Of a stretch of DNA of 64,000 bases, positions 17,200 to 26,326 are shown piece by piece. Source of the DNA: Gammaproteobacteria bacterium (GTDB taxonomy: Bacteria; Pseudomonadota; Gammaproteobacteria; Xanthomonadales; Wenzhouxiangellaceae); NCBI GenBank assembly GCA_003567685.1, contig PWYW01000099.1, positions 1-64,000 on the forward strand. Direction: 5' to 3'. Position 1 is the stretch's first letter. Each line of letters starts with the position of its first letter. The notes below the pieces were generated by a model. The model was not told the DNA's origin. It saw only the letters and a program-made list of their open reading frames with translations, and made no database searches. The translations under genes were made by a program, and so were the position numbers.

Positions 17200-17847
17200 A
17201 TGATTTACCGAATTCTGGCCGTGGCAGCGGCCGGCCTGCTGGCCCTGTCGGCTGACCCGGCCTGGGCCCGCCCGATTACCTACACGGGTGGTCAGGTGCT
17301 GGTCACCGAAGCCCAGGCCGATCAATGGCAGGCTCGCTATACCTACTCGCATTCCTTCCGCCACTCCACCTCGGTGGGCTATCTGCGCATGACCGATTTG
17401 CGTGAAACCGGCGAGCTGGACGTGGCCTACCTGCGCGTAGCAGGCCTGGCCGGCCGATGGAACCGCCCCGGTAGCCAGGGCAATCTGTTCTTTTACGGCG
17501 GGCTTGGCCACGCTCGAACCGACATCGGCAACGGCGCCAGCGGACACGTTGGCTTCCAGGCCGATTGGGAAACCCGGCGCATCTACACCGCGGCCATGAG
17601 CGAACTGCACGACGGCTCCGGCTGGCGCCATCGCAACGACACCCTGGCCCTGGGTATTGCCCCCTTCGAGCACGACTTCGACCGCACGGCGGTCTGGCTG
17701 GTGGGCAAGGGCATGCGCACCACCGGCATGAACGACAGCGGCCGAAAAGGCGCCCTGGTCTTGCGGCTCTTCAACCCAAGCTGGTGGCTGGAAGCCGGAG
17801 TGGATACCAACGGCAAGCCGCTGGCCTTTTTCATGATCAACCTGTGA
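17200..17847 (+). CDS. Probable outer-membrane beta-barrel-like exported protein in metal operon
   Basis: 215 residues; the ATG at 17200 has GGAG eight bases upstream. Signal peptide MIYRILAVAAAGLLALSADPAWA. The mature part has many short alternating aromatic/polar strands (ARYTYSHSFRHSTSVGYLRM, GNLFFYGGLGHARTDIGNG, TAVWLVGKGMRTTG, WWLEAGVDTNGKPLAFFMIN), as small outer-membrane barrels do. It ends in Leu rather than Phe or Tyr, so barrel insertion is not certain. No family recognised. It sits between the small secreted Cys/His protein and the MerP-like gene on the same strand. Confidence 0.65.
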   Translation: MIYRILAVAAAGLLALSADPAWARPITYTGGQVLVTEAQADQWQARYTYSHSFRHSTSVGYLRMTDLRETGELDVAYLRVAGLAGRWNRPGSQGNLFFYGGLGHARTDIGNGASGHVGFQADWETRRIYTAAMSELHDGSGWRHRNDTLALGIAPFEHDFDRTAVWLVGKGMRTTGMNDSGRKGALVLRLFNPSWWLEAGVDTNGKPLAFFMINL

Positions 17848-17891
17848 ACCGAACAAACGAACACGCATTCAACGAATCTGGAGATATCACC

Positions 17892-18239
17892 ATGAACAAG
17901 CTTATTCAAACCACTTTGATGGTCTTTCTGCTGGCCCTGCTGTCAGCCCCGCTGGCCGCTGACACGGCCAATGCCGAAGCCAACAACGTGCGCGTGGAAG
18001 TCAACGGCCTGGTGTGCGCCTTCTGCGCGCGCGGCATTCGCAACAGCTTCAACCGCGAAGAGGCCACTGCCGACGTGCTGGTCAGCCTGGAAAACCGCCT
18101 GGTGGCGGTGGAGTTCAAGCCGGGCATGAACCTGAGTGACGAGGCCATCACCAAGCTGCTTACCGATGCCGGTTACAGCGTGGTCGACATCACCCGCACC
18201 GACGAAAGCGTGGCGGCCATTCGTTCGAGCATCGAGTAA
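17892..18239 (+). CDS. Periplasmic heavy-metal-associated (HMA, MerP-like) protein
   Basis: 115 residues. ATG at 17892 is preceded by CTGGAGATATCACC. Signal peptide MNKLIQTTLMVFLLALLSAPLAA. The mature part is a single HMA ferredoxin-like domain: VRVEVNGLVCAFCARGIRNSF carries the CxxC metal site, followed by the second beta-alpha-beta half ending LLTDAGYSVVDITR. This resembles MerP or copper-chaperone domains that capture a soft metal in the periplasm. The stop overlaps the next start in TAATG, so it is translationally coupled to the MerT-like carrier. Metal identity is unknown. Confidence 0.88.
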   Translation: MNKLIQTTLMVFLLALLSAPLAADTANAEANNVRVEVNGLVCAFCARGIRNSFNREEATADVLVSLENRLVAVEFKPGMNLSDEAITKLLTDAGYSVVDITRTDESVAAIRSSIE

Positions 18240-18634
18240 TGGACGAACGCTTGGACGAGCAACCGATCACGGTTGACCGGCAAGGCCTGTGGGGCGCCTT
18301 TGGCGCCCTGCTGGCCAGCGCCGGCACCCTGGTGTGTTGCGTACTTCCGGCGGTGATGGTCAGCCTGGGCGCCGGCGCGGCGCTGGCCAGCCTGGTCACC
18401 GCCGTGCCGCAGTTGATCTGGCTTTCCGAGCAGAAGCTGCTGGTATTCGGCGTGGCCTTTGCCGTGCTGGCGCTGGCCGGCTGGCTGTTGTGGCGGGCAC
18501 GCTTCGCCCCATGCCCGGCCGACCCCAAACTGGCCGCCCACTGCATGCGGCTTCGTCGCTGGTCACAACGGCTCTACATCGTGGCCGTGGTCGCCACCGT
18601 GCTGGGCGCAATCTTCGCCTTCGCGCTAGTTTGA
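18239..18634 (+). CDS. MerT/MerC-like inner-membrane metal transporter
   Basis: 131 residues with about three hydrophobic segments. The first contains a Cys-Cys pair (GTLVCCVLPAVMVSLGAG), as in MerT and MerC; a second Cys pair lies in a loop (CPADPKLAAHC), comparable to the cytosolic cysteines of MerT. The start overlaps the MerP-like stop (TAATG). No merA, merR or merB is within the window, so mercury specificity is not supported; another soft metal is possible. A good intrinsic terminator follows. Confidence 0.75.
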   Translation: MDERLDEQPITVDRQGLWGAFGALLASAGTLVCCVLPAVMVSLGAGAALASLVTAVPQLIWLSEQKLLVFGVAFAVLALAGWLLWRARFAPCPADPKLAAHCMRLRRWSQRLYIVAVVATVLGAIFAFALV

Positions 18635-18662
18635 AAGTGGACGCTTGAGCAACTGGCTGATA

Positions 18663-18694
18663 GGCCGGATTGCCCATGCAGTCCGGCCGTTTTT
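18663..18694 (+). terminator. Rho-independent terminator of the metal operon
   Basis: GGCCGGA (18663-18669) and TCCGGCC (18682-18688) form a perfect seven-pair stem with a 12-base loop, followed by GTTTTT. It lies 29 bases after the MerT-like stop codon and marks the end of the four-gene unit. Confidence 0.85.
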
Positions 18695-19239
18695 AGCCGG
18701 TGGTCAACAGCACTCAGCCTCCGGGTTAGAACCAGGTAGATTAAATCTGCCGCGCTTCAACCTTTTACATCACCATCTCGGAAGGCATTTCACCCTTGAG
18801 CCCGAGACCAACGGTTCAGGGGCTATAGGGCACTCTGCCGTGTCATAGGAAGCCCGTCGATCATCAGGGCGAACTATCTCAATTGCGAGCTGACCGCGGC
18901 GGGTCCGGACCAAACCCGGGGTGGCGATATCACCTACATCTGAATTCTGGAGAAAGATCGGATCAAAAGGCATGTCCATATGACACGTGACCTAGAACTC
19001 ACCGATATCCTCGATTACCTTGAACGAGGGTTCATTTGAACCGGCTGGCACTGCCATCCGGGCGGGGATCAGCTCCGAGCTCCTTGAGCAGGCGTTATCG
19101 TGAGAGTCTGGAATCTCTGTGAATCGGTGGGAATTCATTTGCTCTCGTTGCCAGGTGTGCTAGCGTCATCTTGGTTATTCAGCAGTTTTGAGTGTCTGGC
19201 TATCTTGATTGGGGGTCAGGCGATTTTGAAGAGGAATTT
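18695..19239. other. Gene-poor intergenic region with possible decayed fragment
   Basis: No gene can be supported. At 18980-19039 a short frame starts MTRDLELTDILDYLERGF; shifting frame by one base at about 19033 continues FEPAGTAIRAGISSELLEQALS to a stop near 19100. This looks like a small protein broken by a frameshift, but I recognise no family. Base composition becomes less GC-rich toward the next genes, in keeping with accessory DNA. Confidence 0.35.
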
Positions 19240-19638
19240 ATGGTTGAAGAGATTCATGTAGATGGGGAATCTCAGGGCGTCAACGTTGTGCCGTGTCAAT
19301 ATGCGATCTGTACTTGCATGACGCGGTTTTTCAAGGTTGGATTGATTAGTTTCGTCCTATGGGGCATTTCGGCCAGTGCTGAAGATTCCTTCCAGATAAC
19401 CGCTTCATCCATTTCGGGTGGCGGGATCATCGAGTCCGAATCATCGAATGGAGACTGGGAGCTGGCGGGAACGATTGGTCAGTGGGAGGCGACGCGAGGA
19501 AGGTTCCATTCTGCACCGCCTTTTCAGTCGACCGGGGGGTTTTGGGCATTGAGTCTGCCTGATCTGCCCGACTCATTGTTCATGGATAGATTTGAGGCTC
19601 AGAATGTCGGTCAGCATCCGGACCAGTCCACGGATTGA
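19240..19638 (+). CDS. Secreted short protein with GTIGQ/GGFW pattern and LFMDRFE motif
   Basis: 132 residues from the ATG at 19240, which has GAGG six bases upstream. An internal ATG at 19318 gives a canonical signal peptide (MTRFFKVGLISFVLWGISASA) and 106 residues, but lacks a ribosome-binding site; either start is possible. The mature sequence shows SGGGIIES...LAGTIGQ...STGGFW, a pattern I know from short exported proteins with 'GG-x-F-x-L-x-GTIGQ ... GGFW' repeats. It ends with LFMDRFEAQ, a motif shared with two other exported proteins here. Function unknown. Confidence 0.65.
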   Translation: MVEEIHVDGESQGVNVVPCQYAICTCMTRFFKVGLISFVLWGISASAEDSFQITASSISGGGIIESESSNGDWELAGTIGQWEATRGRFHSAPPFQSTGGFWALSLPDLPDSLFMDRFEAQNVGQHPDQSTD

Positions 19639-19748
19639 CAAAGATCCAAGTTTTCCGTCCGAGGGTCTGTATTCGGAATGATGCCGAAGCAGTTCGGATT
19701 TGGGCACGTTTTCGTATGGTTTTAATGGAAAGGGTGGGAGAGGCGTAA

Positions 19749-21338
19749 ATGCGTAATTACTTGATAGGTTTCATTGCTGTTGTCTTTTGCGCGTCATTAT
19801 GGGCAGCGCCGATTACTTATCAGGGTCAGCTCCAGCAGCAAGCACAACCCTTTACAGGTTCTGTTGACTTGGAGTTCCGATTATTTGACGAGCTGGTTGA
19901 TGGCGCTCAGGTTGGACCGTCGCTTGAGGTGCGGAATGTTTCAGTGGTCGATGGTCTGTTCCAGGTTGAGCTGGATTTCGGGCCTGGGGTTTTTGATGGA
20001 ACTCAGCGATATCTTGAGATCTATGTTGATGGCGTTGCATTAACTCCACGCCAGAGGGTGGCAGCGGCTCCGGTTGCATTATTTGCGCTTGATGGCAATC
20101 CAGGCCCAGAAGGCCCGCAAGGGCCTCAGGGCGACCCGGGCCCTCAGGGCGTGCCGGGTGAGCAGGGCCCGGAAGGCCCGGAAGGCCCCGAAGGCCCGCA
20201 GGGGCCTGCCGGTGAAGCCGGCCCTCAGGGCTTGGCTGGTGAGCAAGGTCCGGAAGGTCCAGTGGGCCCAGTCGGCCCGCAGGGGCCTCAGGGCGACCCG
20301 GGCCCCCAGGGCGTACCGGGCGAGCAGGGTCTAGAAGGGCCGACGGGCCCAGTCGGCCCGCAGGGTCCTCAGGGTGTGCCGGGAGAACAAGGGCCTGTCG
20401 GCCCGCCTGGTCCCTCAGGAATAGCCAGCTTGATTTATCACACTGAAACCAGGGTTCAACAGACTGACAACTCAGTTCAGGATCAAAATATTATCTGCCC
20501 CGATGACCGGCAGGTGATTTCTGCGGGGTGGCGAGTTATTGATCTGAATCCGTTCAGTCTCTATGTGCACGGCTCATGGCCGAATGTAAACAATTCTTCG
20601 AGATGGGATTTTCAATTTAGGTACGCTGGAACCGGTAATAACACCGCCACCCTTCAGCTCTGGGCGCTATGTGCTCAGAGTGACGGTTCCGAGAATGGCG
20701 GAGGGCCCGAAAATGCTTGGCCGGACGACTATGTGCATGTTGGCGCTCCAACAGAAATAGTGGATGTGACCAATCCAATTACGGGTAGAACGTGGATGGA
20801 TCGGAATCTTGGTGCCAGTCGGGCCGCGCAAAGCGTCGATGACACTGAGGCGTATGGTTCTTATTTCCAGTGGGGTAGATTTGCCGATGGTCATCAGTTC
20901 AGGTTTTCCGATACTCAGACTCAGCTGAGTGATTCTGATCGCCCGAATCACGGGCGTTTCATACTTTCCCAGAATACTAATAATTTTTCTGATTGGCGGT
21001 CGCCTCAGAACAGTTCCATGTGGGGTAATGACGGTTCCATTAACGATCCTTGCCCGACAGGCTATCGCATTCCAACGGCTTCTGAGCTACAACAGGAGAT
21101 GGCCAGCTGGAATGAAAACAATAAGCATGGAGCATTTGACTCGCCCCTGCGCTGGCCTTCTGGAGGCTCTCGAAGGAGGAACGACGGGCTGGTCACTGGT
21201 CAGGGCTCATTTGGTTTTGCCTGGGCCGGAAGTTCTGGTACCGAAGCACGAATCTTGCGTTACCTTGGTAATCAGGCTGACGTAATTACGTTGGGGCGGG
21301 CAGTTGGAGCCCCTGTGCGATGCATAAAAGAGCTTTGA
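19749..21338 (+). CDS. Secreted collagen-like protein with C-terminal FISUMP domain
   Basis: 529 residues. Signal peptide [21 protein letters not shown], then a beta-rich head (ITYQGQL...[10 protein letters not shown]...APVALFA) to about 115. Residues about 117-225 are 36 uninterrupted Gly-X-Y triplets rich in GPQ, GPE and GEQ, able to form a collagen triple helix. From about 336 ([17 protein letters not shown]) to the end is a Fibrobacter succinogenes major-paralogous (FISUMP) domain, with [15 protein letters not shown] typical of it. Codon use is less GC-rich than neighbours, which suggests transfer. Probably a trimeric surface fibre; partner unknown. Confidence 0.85.
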   Translation: MRNYLIGFIAVVFCASLWAAPITYQGQLQQQAQPFTGSVDLEFRLFDELVDGAQVGPSLEVRNVSVVDGLFQVELDFGPGVFDGTQRYLEIYVDGVALTPRQRVAAAPVALFALDGNPGPEGPQGPQGDPGPQGVPGEQGPEGPEGPEGPQGPAGEAGPQGLAGEQGPEGPVGPVGPQGPQGDPGPQGVPGEQGLEGPTGPVGPQGPQGVPGEQGPVGPPGPSGIASLIYHTETRVQQTDNSVQDQNIICPDDRQVISAGWRVIDLNPFSLYVHGSWPNVNNSSRWDFQFRYAGTGNNTATLQLWALCAQSDGSENGGGPENAWPDDYVHVGAPTEIVDVTNPITGRTWMDRNLGASRAAQSVDDTEAYGSYFQWGRFADGHQFRFSDTQTQLSDSDRPNHGRFILSQNTNNFSDWRSPQNSSMWGNDGSINDPCPTGYRIPTASELQQEMASWNENNKHGAFDSPLRWPSGGSRRRNDGLVTGQGSFGFAWAGSSGTEARILRYLGNQADVITLGRAVGAPVRCIKEL

Positions 21339-21897
21339 AATAGCAATTGTTTTTGTTGACACCGTGTCCGAAGCCTTTGTATTCACCGGGCTGGGAGCAG
21401 CGCGGGCGCAATCTGTTTTTGAGCTACCGGGCTTCGGGGTCATGTTGTCGGGCCTGACCCAAGGCATTGAGTAGACGCTTGTGTTTAGCACAAAAGATCC
21501 GATTTCCTGAATTTCCGGGCTACAAGATCAAGACAGTCGAACGCTTCAGGTCAGAGGCAACGTTCCATTTTGGGCTTTTCCAAAGTGCTCGAGTTAACGG
21601 AAACCTGACTGATAAACTGCACCCCACCGCATTCCTGGCCATCTCTTGACGTCGAGTTAGCCTCAGAGTTTTTCCTTGATTACCTCCTGGCGAATCTCGG
21701 CCTTTCCCCGCTCATCGTCATGCATGTTGCTTAGCCTGTAGTTCTCCGGCTCAGGTTCCTTGAAACGGGCCATGAGGGGATGTACTTGCCGCTTTTCGAG
21801 CGGACTACTCTTTCCGGCTGGATTTCCAGCGGTGGACTGGTTTGCGGTCAATCCGGGATAATGGCGGGCTTGTCTTGCTGATTTCTCAAGTGTTTTG
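21339..21897. other. Intergenic region without recognisable genes
   Basis: 560 bases between the collagen-like gene and the large glycosyltransferase. Short open frames are present on both strands, but none has a ribosome-binding site or recognisable sequence. No RNA gene, terminator or repeat was identified. Confidence 0.5.
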
Positions 21898-24800
21898 ATG
21901 ACTGCACCGCTTGCTGATGCCGCGTTGAACCTGGTTTGTCTGCCCGATGCCGCTGGCGGGGTTGATTCTGCGTGGCTCGATTTGTTGAGAACGCAGTTTC
22001 CGCAGGCGCGTTTTTGGGCGGCTGGTCGTCTGGCCGGGTCATTGGGGCTTGACGCGCTGCCGGCGGGTGGTTCGGTGATGGAAGGCGTGGCCGAGCCGGC
22101 TGCCAAGGATCCGTCCTCGGCCTGGTTGCTGCTGGAAAGCGGGCTGGTGTTGCCGGAAGGCTTGATGCCTCGGCTGCGCGGATGGGCCAGTCGTTTGCCG
22201 GCCGGTAGCCGTCTGGTGCTGCCGGGCAATTACGACCGGCGCGTGGATCCTTTGCTGGGCTCGGAAATCCATCTTTCCGCGTCACAGGTGGATACGGCGA
22301 TGGGCCTGGTGGCGCCGCTGAATGCTTTGTCAGTGGCGGATCTGCCGTTGCGCGCGGTGTTCATCACTCCGGGGGCTTCAGCGTCGGATAGCGATAGCCA
22401 CTGTCTTTTGGCGGACGATATGTATGTGCTGGCCCCCGACCAGCCGCGCGGCCAGCTTTCGAAGGACGAGGCGGTGCATCCGGGCCAACTGGCACTGGGC
22501 CAGTTACGCCTGGGGCTGGAGCGGTTGGCCTCGGAAGGGTTGCCGGAACTGCCGCGCACCGGTTTCGATGACAAGCCGGTGGTGCTGCATATCAGTCACG
22601 CCTGGGGCGGCGGCATTGCTCGCTGGATTCGCGATGTGGTCAAGGCGGATGACCAGGCTCATCATCTGGTGCTGGCTTCCAACGCGGCCCGAGACAGCCG
22701 CCACTACGGCGAGCGTCTTCGGCTGTTTGCCGCCGGCCCGGACCGGGGGCTGCTGGCTGAATTCCCGTTGTCCCCGGCCATTGCCGACACCGCGCGGGTC
22801 CATGCCGACTATGCCGCGGTGTTGAGCTCGGTGATTGGCCGTTACCGGGTGGGCAAGATCATTGTGTCGTCGCTGATTGGCCATGCCCTGAATGCCTTGA
22901 CCACGGGCTTGCCCACGCTGCAGGTGCTGCACGATTTCTACCCGGCGGTGCCGGTGCTGGATCGCGACCCGCTGGACTTCTGCCGACCAGAGGGCGGGCT
23001 GGATATGTCTGCCTGCCTGAATGCATTGAAGGCCGGCGGGCTGTTCGACCGCCGTGAACCTGAGCACTGGCACGCGCTGCGCCAGGCCTGGCTTCAGGCC
23101 GCCCAGCATGAGTCCTTTCGCATGCTTGCCCCTAGCCAGCACGTGGCCAAGCGCTGGCAGGCGCTGTTTGATCAACCCTTGCCGGAAATCGCGGTGGTTC
23201 CGCACGGCTGGCCGGGTGATTGCGCCGCCAGCACGCCGCCGGCCCGTCGCCCTCGGGCGGATGGCAAGTTGTCGCTGGTGGTGGTCGGTCGCCTGAACGG
23301 CGGCAAGGGGCTGAATTTGCTTGAAGCCGCGCTGCCAAGGTTAAATGAGCGCGCCCACATCACGCTGCTGGGTGCCGGCCAGGCGGCCATGTCGCTGTTT
23401 GGCAAGGCCGGCGTCGATGTGGTGTTGAATTACCAGCCCGATGAATTGCCCGCCCTGTTGGATACGGTAGCGCCCGAAGCGGCGCTGTTTTTGTCCACCG
23501 TGCCGGAAACCTGGAACTACGTGCTCAACGAACTGCGCGCGCTCAAGCTGCCGGTGGCGGCTACCGATATCGGGGCCTTTGCCGAGCGTATCGAGGACGG
23601 CAAGGACGGCCTGCTGTTCGAGCCCAACGCCGATGCATTGGTCGCGGTGGTTGACCGGCTTATTGAGCAGCGCGATCGCCTGCACGAGCTGGCTGAAGCC
23701 GGCCCGCAAGAGCCGGGTATGCCGGAAACGCTGGCCCGCTACCGTGAACTGCTGCCCTTTGCCGACGTATCGGCTACCGCCCAGCCGCTGCTCGCGGCCC
23801 TGGGCCCGCAGACGGCCACGGCCCTGGCCTTTCAGCTAAGCCGGCAAAACACCCGGCTGAGCGCCCAGGCAGAGCGCATCGAGACGCAAGAGGCCGAGCT
23901 GGCCCGGCGTGCCGAATGGGCCGAGCGCCTGGGGCACCAGCTGGCCAATCGTGATCAACGCGTGTTGCGCCAGCAGCAAGAAATCGACACCCTTTCGCGC
24001 CAGGTTCAATCGCTGCACGAACAGCTCGCAGACTTGACGGCCCGTTTGCACGCCGAAAGCGGCCGTGCCCAGTCGGCCGAAGACCATCTGATGATGGTTC
24101 ACCAGAGCTGGTCGTGGCGCCTGACCCTGCCGCTGCGGCTGTCCATGCGGGCGCTGCGGTCGGCTCGCGAGGCCCGGCTTTGGGACCCGCGCGGCTGGGT
24201 TCCCGGCCTGAAAACCATCCGCCAGGGCTTGGCAGAGCAGGGCGCCAAAGCGGCCCTGATGAGCTGGTATGTCGGGCAGGGCTGGCTGCCGGCGCCGCCG
24301 GTGGCGGCACACCCGCTGGACGAGCAGGACGTGGAAGCCATTACCGGCCCGGCGATTGACCCGGCCCGTCTGAACGAGCCGGTCACCCATCGGCCGCCGG
24401 CGAATCCGCTGATCAGCATCGTCATTCCGGTGTTCAACAAGCGCGAGGTGACTGCCGCTTGCCTGCATAGCCTGGTGAATACCGAGGCCGGCCGGGAATT
24501 TGAAATCATCGTGGTCGACGATTGTTCCAGCGACGACACGCCCGACTACCTGGCTGCCTGCCGGGGCCTGACCGTGCTGCGCAACGAGGAAAATGCCGGG
24601 TTCATCGACACCTGCAATCGCGGCGCGGCGGCGGCCCGTGGTGACTTCCTGGTTTTCCTGAACAACGACACCACCCTGACGCCTGGCTGGCTGGACGCGC
24701 TGGTTCGGGTGTTCGAACAACAGGATCGGGTGGGCGTAGTCGGTGCGCGGCTGGTCTATCCGAACGGCCGCTTGCAGGAAGCCGGCGGCATTATCTTCAA

Positions 24801-26313
24801 TGACGCCAGCGGCTGGAACTACGGCCGCAACCAGCACCCGGACGCCCCGCAGTACAACGTGCTCAGCGATGCCGACTACGTCTCTGGCGCTTGCCTGGCC
24901 ATTCCCCGGCAACTGTTTGAGTCGATGGACGGCTTTGACGTGCGCTACCGCCCGGCCTATTACGAAGACACTGACCTGTGTTTTCGGGTGCGCGAGGCGG
25001 ATTACCGGGTGGTCTACCAGCCGCTCTCGACCGTGGTTCACCACGAAGGCGCCAGCGCTGGCACTGACCTGGCCTCGGGCATGAAGCGTTATCAGGTGGT
25101 CAACCAGCAGCGCTTCCGCGAGCGCTGGGCCGAGGCGCTGCAGCGCCAGCCCGCGCCGCCGGCCGATGTTGACCGTCAGGATCCGGTCCGTCATCAGCGT
25201 TTCCGGCCCCATGCCGGCCATGTGCTGGTGATGGACGCGGTGATGCCGCAGCCCGATCACGACTCCGGCTCCGTGCGCCTGGTGGCCATGCTGACGCTGA
25301 TCCGCGACATGGGCTTCCACGTCAGCTTCGTGCCGGAAAACGGCCAGCGCCTGGACGCTTACGGCGATGCGCTGGCCGAGGCCGGTATCGAGGTGTTGGC
25401 CGGGCCGGTATTCACCGGGCTGGACGCCTGGCTGGCCGAGTTTGGGCCTGAGCTTGACTGGGTAATCGTCAGCCGTCACTACGTGCTGGCGCCCTGGCTG
25501 GACCGCATTCGCCAGCATTGCCCGAAGGCCCGGCTGGTGTTCGACACGGTTGATCTGCACTACCTGCGCGAGCAGCGCGAGGCCGAGATTGCCCAGTCTG
25601 ATGCCATGGCGGCCGAGGCCGCGCGCACCCGCGTTCAGGAACTGCGCCTGATTCGGGCCTGCGACCAGACCCTGGTGGTTAGCCCCATCGAGCAGACCCT
25701 GCTGGCCCGCGAAGTGCCCGAGGCGGACGTGCGCATCGTGTCCAATATTCATTCGGTGCACGGCAGCGCTACGCCGTGGGCGCAACGCAAGGGCCTGATG
25801 TTTGTCGGTGGCTTCCAGCACGTGCCCAATGTGGATGCCGCGCTCTGGCTGGTCGAGTCGATCTTCCCGCTGATTCGTGCCGAACTGCCCGATGTGGAAC
25901 TGCATTTGATTGGCAGCCGCATGCCGCGCGAGATCCTGGCCATAACCCAGCCCGGCGTTCGCGTTGAAGGCTTCGTGGCCGATCTTGACCCCTTCCTGGC
26001 CGGCTGCCGGATTTCGCTGGCGCCGCTTCGTTATGGGGCCGGAGTAAAAGGCAAGGTCAACCAGGCCATGAGCCACGGCTTGCCGGTGGTGGCCACGCCC
26101 TGTGCTGCCGAAGGCATGTTCCTGGTCGACGGCCAGGACGTGCTGGTGGCCGAACAGGCCCAAGACTTCGCCCGCGCCGTGGTGCGCCTGTACCGCGACC
26201 GCCAGCTATGGGAGCGCTTGTCAGCCGGTGGCCTGGCCAACGTCGAGAATTATTTTTCACTTGATGCGGCCCGGCGGGCCTTGTCCGATCTGCTGCAGGT
26301 CAGTCAGGATTGA
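21898..26313 (+). CDS. Giant three-domain glycosyltransferase (GT4-like / coiled coil / GT2 / GT4-like)
   Basis: 1471 residues from the ATG at 21898. A GT-B domain lies in the N-terminal half (VVLHISHAWGGGIARWI near 220; VVVGRLNGGKGLNLLEAAL near 460; NELRALKLPVAATDIGAFAE near 545). About 640-745 is a Gln/Glu/Arg-rich coiled coil. A GT2 domain occupies about 835-1075: PLISIVIPVFNKREVTAACL, VVDDCSSDDT, FLNNDTTLTPGWLD, SGACLAIPRQLF and YEDTDLCFRVREADYRV. The third domain, about 1105-1470, is again GT-B-like (RKGLMFVGGFQHVPNVDAAL, PLRYGAGVKGKVNQAMSHG). Such multidomain enzymes build surface polysaccharide at the inner membrane; sugar specificity is unknown. It converges with a GT2 gene only 13 bases away. 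Confidence 0.9.
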   Translation: MTAPLADAALNLVCLPDAAGGVDSAWLDLLRTQFPQARFWAAGRLAGSLGLDALPAGGSVMEGVAEPAAKDPSSAWLLLESGLVLPEGLMPRLRGWASRLPAGSRLVLPGNYDRRVDPLLGSEIHLSASQVDTAMGLVAPLNALSVADLPLRAVFITPGASASDSDSHCLLADDMYVLAPDQPRGQLSKDEAVHPGQLALGQLRLGLERLASEGLPELPRTGFDDKPVVLHISHAWGGGIARWIRDVVKADDQAHHLVLASNAARDSRHYGERLRLFAAGPDRGLLAEFPLSPAIADTARVHADYAAVLSSVIGRYRVGKIIVSSLIGHALNALTTGLPTLQVLHDFYPAVPVLDRDPLDFCRPEGGLDMSACLNALKAGGLFDRREPEHWHALRQAWLQAAQHESFRMLAPSQHVAKRWQALFDQPLPEIAVVPHGWPGDCAASTPPARRPRADGKLSLVVVGRLNGGKGLNLLEAALPRLNERAHITLLGAGQAAMSLFGKAGVDVVLNYQPDELPALLDTVAPEAALFLSTVPETWNYVLNELRALKLPVAATDIGAFAERIEDGKDGLLFEPNADALVAVVDRLIEQRDRLHELAEAGPQEPGMPETLARYRELLPFADVSATAQPLLAALGPQTATALAFQLSRQNTRLSAQAERIETQEAELARRAEWAERLGHQLANRDQRVLRQQQEIDTLSRQVQSLHEQLADLTARLHAESGRAQSAEDHLMMVHQSWSWRLTLPLRLSMRALRSAREARLWDPRGWVPGLKTIRQGLAEQGAKAALMSWYVGQGWLPAPPVAAHPLDEQDVEAITGPAIDPARLNEPVTHRPPANPLISIVIPVFNKREVTAACLHSLVNTEAGREFEIIVVDDCSSDDTPDYLAACRGLTVLRNEENAGFIDTCNRGAAAARGDFLVFLNNDTTLTPGWLDALVRVFEQQDRVGVVGARLVYPNGRLQEAGGIIFNDASGWNYGRNQHPDAPQYNVLSDADYVSGACLAIPRQLFESMDGFDVRYRPAYYEDTDLCFRVREADYRVVYQPLSTVVHHEGASAGTDLASGMKRYQVVNQQRFRERWAEALQRQPAPPADVDRQDPVRHQRFRPHAGHVLVMDAVMPQPDHDSGSVRLVAMLTLIRDMGFHVSFVPENGQRLDAYGDALAEAGIEVLAGPVFTGLDAWLAEFGPELDWVIVSRHYVLAPWLDRIRQHCPKARLVFDTVDLHYLREQREAEIAQSDAMAAEAARTRVQELRLIRACDQTLVVSPIEQTLLAREVPEADVRIVSNIHSVHGSATPWAQRKGLMFVGGFQHVPNVDAALWLVESIFPLIRAELPDVELHLIGSRMPREILAITQPGVRVEGFVADLDPFLAGCRISLAPLRYGAGVKGKVNQAMSHGLPVVATPCAAEGMFLVDGQDVLVAEQAQDFARAVVRLYRDRQLWERLSAGGLANVENYFSLDAARRALSDLLQVSQD

Positions 26314-26326
26314 ATAGGCGGGCCCA

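Noticed and set aside
16756-18634. Standard mercury-resistance operon
   Set aside because: MerP-like and MerT-like genes occur, but no merA, merR or merB and two unrelated proteins; mercury role is not supported.
20098-20415. CRISPR or tandem DNA repeat
   Set aside because: The repeats are Gly-X-Y codons within a coding sequence; no spacer structure.
23836-26163. Long minus-strand open frame (775 codons)
   Set aside because: Antisense to the giant glycosyltransferase, which has intact motifs.
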